DNA of 5,704 nucleotides from contig JAEWJS010000012.1 in the NCBI GenBank assembly GCA_023386495.1, positions 1 through 5,704 on the forward strand, read 5' to 3'. Below, piece after piece: positions 1 to 5,230 of the stretch (within the stretch, counting starts at the first letter, position 1; each line of letters opens with the position of its first letter). The notes under the pieces are model-generated. The model saw only the letters and a program-made list of their open reading frames with translations. It had not been told where the DNA came from and searched no databases. The translations under genes and the position numbers were made by a program. Source of the stretch: Bacillota bacterium (GTDB lineage: Bacteria; Bacillota; Bacilli; Paenibacillales; Paenibacillaceae).

Positions 1-588
1 GTCTCCTTCGGCTGCGGAAGCCGCAGCTGCGCCGGCGGGCAGCGGCAGCCCCATGACCGGGTCGGGCACGACCTCGACACGGCTCGGCTTTACGCCGATC
101 CGCGCGAGCAGCGCAGCGGATTCGGCGTCCCGTACCGAGATATAACGGCTCTTGTTCATCACGCCGCGAATGAGCGGATCCATCCAGCGGCGATTCACGG
201 GGCCGATGCCTTGCGAGTAAATATAGGTCGGCTTGCCCAAGAGCTGCGCCAGCTTGAGAACGCCTGTGTAATAAGGGATCGTCTTGGCCGAAGTCGCATC
301 CTGCAGCAAGCTTCCGCCGCCGCTGATGAGGCCGTCGCAGCCGCGCAGCGCGCCGAGCACATCGGACGGATGCATGCGGCGGACGGCTTCGACGCCGTAC
401 ATCTCGGTCGTCGAGGCCGGATCGCCCGACAGCACGACCGGCTGCACGTTCAAGCCTTGCTTCGCGCCTTCATCTGCCAGCGCGTTCAGTATCGACTTCA
501 GCACCGCCTCGTCGCCGCTGTTGTTGAAGCCGTAATACCCGGAGATCGCTATGCGGACTGTCTTGCGGCCTTGCGATTGGTCGACCAT
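1..588 (-). CDS. csaB: CsaB-type polysaccharide pyruvyltransferase, N-terminal half (runs off left edge)
   Basis: CsaB transfers pyruvate from phosphoenolpyruvate onto a sugar of the secondary cell wall polymer; the resulting ketal is the ligand for SLH domains of S-layer proteins. The reading frame is open from 588 to the window edge, showing 196 residues of a family that is usually about 350-400 long. Visible features are the N-terminal strand and glycine loop ISGYYGFNNSGDEA (residues 14-27), the glycine-rich GGGSLLQD segment (about 95-102), YSQGIGP (about 125-131) and SVRDAES, all typical of the pyruvyltransferase fold. An alanine-rich stretch lies at the window edge and may be a linker. 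The ATG at 588 is preferred because AAGGAG lies 10 bases upstream; an in-frame ATG at 597 would leave only one base after that site. The gene overlaps the end of the DUF5693 gene by 40 bases, which suggests translational coupling. The family call is secure; the exact polymer substrate is inferred. Confidence 0.93.
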   Translation of the reverse strand, partial: MVDQSQGRKTVRIAISGYYGFNNSGDEAVLKSILNALADEGAKQGLNVQPVVLSGDPASTTEMYGVEAVRRMHPSDVLGALRGCDGLISGGGSLLQDATSAKTIPYYTGVLKLAQLLGKPTYIYSQGIGPVNRRWMDPLIRGVMNKSRYISVRDAESAALLARIGVKPSRVEVVPDPVMGLPLPAGAAAASAAEGD

Positions 589-2699
589 GCGCGCCATGCT
601 CCTTCCCCGATCTGCCAGACCGCGATGAGCGCCAGCCCGATCAGGAAGCCAAGTCCTAGACCGAGCAGCACGCGGACGAGCGAGATCGCGATCGGCGTAT
701 GAATGTGCGCAAACGTGTCAACGATCGACAGCTGCCCCATCGCGGCTACGATCATGATTACCCATGCGGCGCGGTAGCGAAGCGCCAGGAATAGTCCCAA
801 CAAGAACAGCGGGTGCGCCAGCATGAATTCTTTGAACCGCGGGCGCACGCCGAACGTGCCCTCCAGCAGGTTGCGGAACATCAGCTCCAGCGAAGTAGCG
901 GTACCTGCGTTGCCGGTTCGGGACAGATAGTACATGCCCACTACGCCGAGGATAGCCGCAACGGCCACCCATAGCACGGTGATCTGCAGGCGAAGCAGCT
1001 TGCGCAACTGATCGATCGGCGACTTGCCCGTATAGAGGAACACATAGAGCGCGACGAGTCCCATCGGAGCCAGATGCAGCAAGCTTACGCCGCGGAACTG
1101 CTGCAGCACCAAGCTGTACGTGATATTCGTCAGCAGTCCGTACACGAATGCCGCGCCGAGCACGGACATCGCGGACGTAACGATGTACAGCCCGATTGCG
1201 GACACGAGTCTTTTGCCCGCCGGCATATCCGGGAACACCCATTTCCCGCCGAACAGCTTGTCCGGCGCAACGCCCGACGCGACAGCAGCTCGGCCGCCAT
1301 CGTCAGCGCTTCCCCACTCGCCGCCGACAGACCTGCGATTGCCTTCCGTATGCGCGCGTACGCGTCCGAACGCCCACAGGATCGCGAGCGTAGGCACCGC
1401 GATCGACGCGCCAAGCGCGAGCGCCTGCTCCAGAAGCGCCGCGTTCAGAACGAACAAGCCTGCGCTGCCGACCAAGCCTAACCCGAACACAGCCAGCGTC
1501 GACCACGGCACGAATGCCCCGACGAGCAGCGCGATGACCGCGATCGCGCCGAGCGCCGTTACCGCCCGCAGCGCTTTTTGCCAACCGGCATACTGATAGT
1601 CGAACTTCACGGCTACGCCCGGCTCGAAGCCGAAGTCGGCCAGCCGTTCCACGGCGCCTTGCTCCTTCGACGTGCCTGCCAGCGCATCCTTCACATTCTC
1701 GAGCGGGTGCACGATCGCCGCTTTCGTAACGCTCCGAAGCGGAGCGCCGTTGATGTAGAACAGACGAATGTTGCGGTCCTTCGCAGCCAGCAGGAAGCGA
1801 TCCGCGATGGCTGCGGGACTCATCGACGCCGCATCGCCCTCGGAGAGCGAGTACAGGCGCGCGACATCGTAATCCGTATCGTAAGCAAGACGGCTCAGTC
1901 CGCCCTGCGGCACTTTCAAATTCTCGATCGCCGCGATGCCGATGCCGTATTCGCGCAGCAGCGAGGCAAAGTGATCCAGGCTCTTCAATTCCCCGCGGTC
2001 GCTGAAGCCCTTCACATTATCCCCTTCGAACAGGATTCGCGTGACGCCCAGCTCCGCGAACCGCTTGAACAACGCTTCCGTCTCCTCCGCATCATACGGG
2101 CGTCTGTTGTCCGACAGCCGCGGCATGATGTGGAACCCTTCTGCGGCCAACTGCTCGAGCGCGAGCGGATCGGGCAGCATCGACTTCACGATCGCATTCT
2201 CGACAGGCGTCTCCAGCACAAGCCCTTCACGTCCGCCGTACGACCATTCGCGAACCGCAATGCCGGCCTTCTCGAACGTGCTCGTCACAAGCGGAGCGAT
2301 CGCATCGCGAGATGCCGCGTCCGCGAACAGCACATACGCGAAGTTCTCGTCGAGCGGTGCCGGCTCGCCCTGCAGCGCTGCGGCCTGTGCCGAATTGTAC
2401 AGCGTCAGGCGTCCTGCCCAGCTCAATTCCTCAAAATTGCTCTCGAACACCGCCATCGTCGTAATGCCGGCCGCCTTCAGCTCCTTCAGCTGCTCCGCCA
2501 CGAATTGCTGCGGATGCGCCTGATACGCGCCGATCATGAGCAGATCGCGGTAGTCGAACACATATTCCACCTCGGTCGAGGTGCCTTCCATGCTATGGCG
2601 GGCGAAGCCCAGCGGCAATGCCGCTAGGACGCCGAGAGCCGTTAAGGCCCAGAGCAATGTCCGGGCCATTCGATTCAACTTCTTGTATGCAGTTAGCAA
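549..2699 (-). CDS. DUF5693-like multi-membrane protein with large outer domain, function unknown
   Basis: Integral membrane protein of unknown function, 716 residues from the chosen start. One membrane segment lies near the N terminus (about residues 15-34). A soluble region of about 340 residues follows (roughly 37-375), probably on the outer face; it alternates predicted strands and helices (for example AAGITTMAVFES, ELGVTRILFEG, REYGIGIAAIE), suggesting an alpha/beta, perhaps barrel-like, fold. About nine more membrane segments follow: three between 376 and 445, a polar loop at 448-497, then six up to about 695. A basic motif, VRPRFKEFMLAHP (618-630), sits before the last segments and is the part I recall as conserved in DUF5693 proteins. 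The start is taken as TTG at 2699, with AAGGAG 8 bases upstream. The longer frame opens with GTG at 2708, but that codon overlaps the ribosome site and is unlikely. Its place between a sugar-phosphate mutase and csaB suggests a role in export, assembly or modification of the pyruvylated wall polymer; this is inference. The DUF5693 assignment is from memory of the family. Confidence 0.85.
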   Translation of the reverse strand: MLTAYKKLNRMARTLLWALTALGVLAALPLGFARHSMEGTSTEVEYVFDYRDLLMIGAYQAHPQQFVAEQLKELKAAGITTMAVFESNFEELSWAGRLTLYNSAQAAALQGEPAPLDENFAYVLFADAASRDAIAPLVTSTFEKAGIAVREWSYGGREGLVLETPVENAIVKSMLPDPLALEQLAAEGFHIMPRLSDNRRPYDAEETEALFKRFAELGVTRILFEGDNVKGFSDRGELKSLDHFASLLREYGIGIAAIENLKVPQGGLSRLAYDTDYDVARLYSLSEGDAASMSPAAIADRFLLAAKDRNIRLFYINGAPLRSVTKAAIVHPLENVKDALAGTSKEQGAVERLADFGFEPGVAVKFDYQYAGWQKALRAVTALGAIAVIALLVGAFVPWSTLAVFGLGLVGSAGLFVLNAALLEQALALGASIAVPTLAILWAFGRVRAHTEGNRRSVGGEWGSADDGGRAAVASGVAPDKLFGGKWVFPDMPAGKRLVSAIGLYIVTSAMSVLGAAFVYGLLTNITYSLVLQQFRGVSLLHLAPMGLVALYVFLYTGKSPIDQLRKLLRLQITVLWVAVAAILGVVGMYYLSRTGNAGTATSLELMFRNLLEGTFGVRPRFKEFMLAHPLFLLGLFLALRYRAAWVIMIVAAMGQLSIVDTFAHIHTPIAISLVRVLLGLGLGFLIGLALIAVWQIGEGAWRAWSTNRKAARQSA
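599..604 (-). promoter_or_regulatory. Shine-Dalgarno site of csaB inside the DUF5693 gene
   Basis: AAGGAG on the minus strand, 10 bases before the ATG at 588 and one base before the ATG at 597. It decides in favour of the 588 start. The site lies in the last codons of the upstream gene, so ribosomes finishing that gene pass over it. Confidence 0.65.
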
Positions 2700-2707
2700 G
2701 CTGTCCA

Positions 2708-2713
2708 CTCCTT
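2708..2713 (-). promoter_or_regulatory. Shine-Dalgarno site of the DUF5693 gene, overlapping the upstream stop
   Basis: AAGGAG on the minus strand shares its first two bases with the TAA stop of the phosphohexomutase (2712-2714). It lies 8 bases before TTG 2699 and overlaps the first base of GTG 2708, so it supports the TTG start. A ribosome terminating on the first gene would sit on this site, which favours coupled re-initiation. Confidence 0.7.
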
Positions 2714-4424
2714 AGCTTCGGTTATCCACGCGTGCCATTACCGCTTGCGCAAGCTTCGTAATGGCGGCGGACGCCTCCGCCTGCGAATCGCCTCTCACGG
2801 CGAAATACACCTTAATCTTCGGTTCCGTCCCCGACGGACGCAGGCAGAACCACGACCCGTCCTCGAGCAGGAACTTCAGCACGTTCTCCGGCGGCAAGCC
2901 GTCCAGGCCGGGCTGATAATCGAGCATCCGCGATACCTTCACGCCGGCAATCTCGGCAGGCGGCGCGCTGCGCCAATCGTCCATGATCCCGGCAATCTGC
3001 CGGACGCCGTCGATGCCCTTCAGCGTGCGCGACTCCAGATGTTCGAGGTACGTGCCGAACTGTGCGTACAGCTCCTGCAGCACCTCGTACAGCGTCTTGC
3101 CTTGGCTCTTATAATAAGCGGCCGCTTCGGCGATCAAGAGCGATGCGACGACGGCATCCTTATCGCGCGCGTACGTCCCCGCTAGGTAGCCGTAGCTCTC
3201 CTCGTAGCCAAACAGGTACGTATGCTCGCCGGTGCGCTCGTACGCCGTCATTTTCTCGCCGATATACTTGAAGCCGGTCAACGTGTTGACGACCTCTGCC
3301 CCATAGCTGCGGGCAATGTCGGCCCCCATCTCGCTCGTTACGATCGTCTTGACGACGACGCCGTTCGCCGGTAGCTCGCCGCGCTCCTTCATGGCGCCGA
3401 GCAGGTAGTTCACCATGATCGCGCCCGACTGGTTGCCCGTGAGCACGACATATTCGCCGCTGTTATTCTTGACGACAGCGCCCATGCGATCGCAGTCCGG
3501 GTCCGTGCCGAGCACGAGATCCGCGTTCTGTTTCTTCGCCAGCTCCAGCGCAAGCGCAAAAGCGTCCCGCTCCTCCGGATTCGGCGACTTCACCGTTGAG
3601 AAGTAGCCGTCGGGCAGCTCCTGTTCCGGCACGACGCTCACATTGCCGAAGCCGGCCTGACGAAGCACGCTCCGCACCGGCACGTTGCCTGCGCCGTGCA
3701 GCGGCGTGAACACGACGGACAGCGCATCGCCCGCTCCGCCGCGAATCAGCTCCGGCCGCTGTGACTGCGCCGCGACCGTGTCGACATAGGCTTGGTCCTC
3801 GGCTTCGCCCAGCCACTTCAGCAAGCCGCTTGCTTCGGCAGCTGCGCGGTCCATGCGGCGCACCTCGGCGAAGCTTGCGATGCCTTGGATCCGCTCGATG
3901 ACCTGCTCGGCATCGGCCGGGACGAGCTGCCCACCGTCGGCGCCGTACACTTTGTACCCGTTATACTCCGGCGGATTGTGGCTTGCCGTTACGACGATGC
4001 CGCCGGTCGCGCCCAGCGCGCGGACAGCGTACGACAGCTGCGGCGTCGGACGCAGGCTTGGCCAGAGGTAAGCCGTAATGCCGTTCGCCGCAAGCACCGT
4101 TGCCGCGACCAGCGAGAATTCCGGCGATTGGTTGCGCGAATCATGCGCGATGACGACCGACGGCTTCGCGTCGCGGCTGAGCAGCCAGTTCGCCAGCCCC
4201 TGCGTCGCCTTGCCCACCGTGTAGGCATTCATCCGGTTCGTGCCGGCGCCCATTACGCCGCGCAATCCGCCCGTACCGAACTCCAGGTCGCGATAGAAGC
4301 GGTCGACGATTTCCTTCTCGTCGCCCTCGATCGAGGCAAGCTCCGCTTTCGTCGCCTCATCGATAACCGGATCCGCCAGCCATCCCCGATACTTATCTAC
4401 CGCACCCTCATGCATCGTCGTCAT
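2712..4424 (-). CDS. pgcA: Phosphohexomutase / alpha-phosphoglucomutase (PgcA type)
   Basis: Cytoplasmic enzyme that interconverts glucose-6-phosphate and glucose-1-phosphate through a phosphoserine and bound Mg2+; mannose phosphates are possible alternative substrates. It is 570 residues from the ATG at 4424, close to the usual length of Firmicute PgcA proteins. All signature parts are present in order: FGTGGLRG (49-56), the active-site loop TASHNPPEYNGYK (146-158) with Ser148 as the phosphorylated residue, the metal loop DPDCDR (308-313) with Asp308, Asp310 and Asp312, GFKYIGEK (384-391), the sugar-binding GYEESYG (406-412) and the phosphate-binding RPSGTEPKIK (529-538). Nothing essential is missing. 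In-frame starts at 4451 (GTG) and 4436 (ATG) are possible, but only 4424 has GGAG at a good distance (6 bases). It heads a compact run with the DUF5693 gene (12 bases downstream) and csaB, suggesting it supplies glucose-1-phosphate for envelope glycans. A symbol of pgm would be equally fair. Confidence 0.95.
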   Translation of the reverse strand: MTTMHEGAVDKYRGWLADPVIDEATKAELASIEGDEKEIVDRFYRDLEFGTGGLRGVMGAGTNRMNAYTVGKATQGLANWLLSRDAKPSVVIAHDSRNQSPEFSLVAATVLAANGITAYLWPSLRPTPQLSYAVRALGATGGIVVTASHNPPEYNGYKVYGADGGQLVPADAEQVIERIQGIASFAEVRRMDRAAAEASGLLKWLGEAEDQAYVDTVAAQSQRPELIRGGAGDALSVVFTPLHGAGNVPVRSVLRQAGFGNVSVVPEQELPDGYFSTVKSPNPEERDAFALALELAKKQNADLVLGTDPDCDRMGAVVKNNSGEYVVLTGNQSGAIMVNYLLGAMKERGELPANGVVVKTIVTSEMGADIARSYGAEVVNTLTGFKYIGEKMTAYERTGEHTYLFGYEESYGYLAGTYARDKDAVVASLLIAEAAAYYKSQGKTLYEVLQELYAQFGTYLEHLESRTLKGIDGVRQIAGIMDDWRSAPPAEIAGVKVSRMLDYQPGLDGLPPENVLKFLLEDGSWFCLRPSGTEPKIKVYFAVRGDSQAEASAAITKLAQAVMARVDNRS

Positions 4425-4430
4425 GAATAT

Positions 4431-4442
4431 CTCCATCTCCTT
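4431..4442 (-). promoter_or_regulatory. Double Shine-Dalgarno region of the phosphohexomutase gene
   Basis: Two purine-rich sites lie in tandem on the minus strand: AAGGAG (4437-4442) and GGAG (4431-4434). The nearer is 6 bases from the ATG at 4424. The farther abuts the ATG at 4436 with no spacer, so it cannot serve that codon. Together they favour 4424 as the start. Confidence 0.55.
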
Positions 4443-4503
4443 TATCTCCACATGATCTATGTATCTTTCTGTTTAACTCTTCTTATGGTTCCCCATTTCC
4501 AAA

Positions 4504-4654
4504 GACCGGTTGTCAGCGCCGAGAAGGTTGAGCGATGGTAGCAATTGAGGAGCGGAGTGTAGTCTAAGCTACATGAGCACCGGAAATTGCGCCAGCGTTC
4601 AAGATTCGACGTCGAATAAGCTTCGTAGCATTCGCTTCGCGATCACAACCGGTC
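4504..4654. repeat. 151-bp imperfect palindromic element with terminal inverted repeats (MITE-like or structured RNA)
   Basis: The ends are a perfect 10-bp inverted repeat: GACCGGTTGT at 4504-4513 and its complement at 4645-4654. Read inward, pairing continues so that 4504-4523 and 4635-4654 form a 20-bp stem with 16 Watson-Crick pairs, one G-U pair and three mismatches in the plus-strand sense. A second stem pairs 4528-4538 with 4592-4602 (one mismatch, one G-U), continues as GCAATT 4541-4546 with AATTGC 4585-4590, and is capped by TGTAG/CTACA (4558-4562, 4569-4573) with a six-base loop. The extra bases on the right side (4603-4634) include a perfect 14-bp palindrome at 4604-4617. No coding sequence is convincing inside. 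Such architecture fits a small non-autonomous mobile repeat or a structured transcript element. No target-site duplication is visible. The pairing is seen directly; the identity is inference. Confidence 0.6.
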
Positions 4655-5075
4655 ACTGCAGCGCGAACATGATTTCGCCTTCGCAGACAACCTTGTCCCC
4701 AACCTTCGCGACTGCCTGCCCCTTGCCGATCATGCCCTTCAAGCGTGTGATCTCCACCGATAGCGTCAGCGTGTCGCCGGGCACGACCTGCCCGCGGAAC
4801 CGCCAATTATCGATGCCCGCGAACATCGCGATTTTGCCTCGATTGGCCTCCACCATCAAGATCGCTACCGCGCCGACCTGCGCGAGCGCTTCGACGATCA
4901 AGACGCCGGGCATCACCGGAAATTCCGGAAAATGTCCCGCGAAAAAAGGTTCGTTCATCGTGACGTTTTTCAGTCCGACCGCCTTGACGCCAGCCTCTGC
5001 CTCCAGGATGCGGTCAATCAAGAGGAACGGGTGGCGATGCGGAATAATCGCTTGAATCTGCTTAATATCCATCAT
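4653..5075 (-). CDS. fabZ: (3R)-hydroxyacyl-ACP dehydratase FabZ
   Basis: FabZ removes water from (3R)-3-hydroxyacyl-ACP to give trans-2-enoyl-ACP in the elongation cycle of type II fatty acid synthesis, in the cytoplasm. From the ATG at 5075 it has 140 residues, the normal length, and opens MMDIKQIQAIIPHRHPFLL like other Firmicute FabZ proteins. The hot-dog fold signature is intact: GHFPEFPVMPG (47-57) carries the catalytic His48, and the central helix VEALAQVGAVAIL carries the catalytic Glu62. Other in-frame ATGs lie at 5072, 5084 and 5120. AAGGAG (5088-5093) is 3 bases from 5084 and 12 from 5075, neither ideal; family length decides for 5075, while 5084 would add only three residues. The ATG at 5120 has no ribosome site. 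The gene stands alone between two gaps, away from other fab genes. Its stop codon overlaps the palindromic element downstream. Confidence 0.95.
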   Translation of the reverse strand: MMDIKQIQAIIPHRHPFLLIDRILEAEAGVKAVGLKNVTMNEPFFAGHFPEFPVMPGVLIVEALAQVGAVAILMVEANRGKIAMFAGIDNWRFRGQVVPGDTLTLSVEITRLKGMIGKGQAVAKVGDKVVCEGEIMFALQ

Positions 5076-5087
5076 AAGGTTCATATG

Positions 5088-5093
5088 CTCCTT
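5088..5093 (-). promoter_or_regulatory. Shine-Dalgarno site of fabZ
   Basis: AAGGAG on the minus strand. Spacing is 3 bases to ATG 5084, 12 to ATG 5075 and 15 to ATG 5072. It rules out the longer start at 5120, since it lies inside that frame, but leaves the choice between 5084 and 5075 to protein homology. Confidence 0.55.
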
Positions 5094-5130
5094 CGCATGC
5101 TTAGTATAAAACGGCTGCATTCATGAAACG

Positions 5131-5139
5131 ATAATACCA
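5131..5139 (-). promoter_or_regulatory. Candidate extended -10 promoter element for fabZ
   Basis: TGGTATTAT on the minus strand matches the extended -10 pattern TGnTATAAT with one mismatch. It would start transcription near 5124, giving a leader of about 50 bases to the fabZ ATG. No good -35 hexamer is found at 16-18 bases, which extended -10 promoters can tolerate. A second -10-like word, TATACT (5103-5108), also lacks a -35. Confidence 0.4.
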
Positions 5140-5140
5140 C

Positions 5141-5168
5141 CCTTTGCGAAAACTGCAGTTCGCAGAGG
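5141..5168. promoter_or_regulatory. 28-bp inverted repeat just upstream of the fabZ -10 element (operator candidate)
   Basis: Arms CCTTTGCGAA (5141-5150) and TTCGCAGAGG (5159-5168) match as an inverted repeat at 9 of 10 positions, with an 8-base spacer. A perfect 10-bp palindrome, AACTGCAGTT (5151-5160), overlaps the spacer. The repeat begins two bases upstream of the extended -10 element, so a protein bound here would cover the -35 region. No U-rich run follows on the minus strand, so it does not read as a terminator for the phosphatidyltransferase. No known operator was recognised. Confidence 0.4.
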
Positions 5169-5180
5169 TTGAGATAAGGG

Positions 5181-5225
5181 AGCTTGCTGCGTCGGGATCT
5201 GAAGCATTCCGGCTTGCAGCAAGCT
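5181..5225 (-). terminator. Stem-loop directly after the phosphatidyltransferase stop, weak terminator candidate
   Basis: A perfect 10-bp inverted repeat, AGCTTGCTGC (5181-5190) and GCAGCAAGCT (5216-5225), encloses a 25-base loop and begins 5 bases after the stop codon of the phosphatidyltransferase. On the minus strand it is followed by CCCTTATCTC, a poor T-run, so termination in the gene direction would be weak. In the opposite direction the stem ends in TCTTTT, a better terminator for transcripts coming from the left, though no plus-strand gene is visible. The placement supports a transcript end or 3'-end stabiliser. Confidence 0.45.
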
Positions 5226-5230
5226 TCTTT

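Noticed and set aside
211..702. Plus-strand open frame of 163 codons opposite csaB
   Set aside because: The minus-strand frame here carries clear pyruvyltransferase motifs and no stop from 588 to the edge; the plus frame has no recognisable features.
1578..2627. Long plus-strand open frame of 349 codons opposite the DUF5693 gene
   Set aside because: Arginine-rich, without a recognisable domain, and fully antisense to a convincing membrane protein. Long antisense frames are common in GC-rich genes.
4452..4503. Possible promoter for the phosphohexomutase operon in the AT-richer leader
   Set aside because: Hexamers such as TTGGAA and TTAAAC are wrongly spaced and no good -10 word is present, so a sigma-A promoter cannot be supported here.
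3792..4541. Plus-strand open frame of 249 codons opposite the phosphohexomutase
   Set aside because: It is the mirror of a gene with every catalytic motif intact, has biased composition, and ends inside the palindromic element.
4495..4662. Target-site duplication flanking the palindromic element
   Set aside because: The flanks (CCAAA on the left, ACTGC on the right) share no direct repeat of two or more bases, so recent transposition is not shown.
4573..5055. Plus-strand open frame of 160 codons starting in the palindromic element and crossing fabZ
   Set aside because: Antisense to FabZ, no ribosome site, serine/threonine/proline-rich shadow composition.
5101..5108. TTAGTATA upstream of fabZ resembling a FapR operator half-site
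   Set aside because: The partner half at the required distance is absent (CAGCCG instead of TTAGTA), so there is no palindromic operator.
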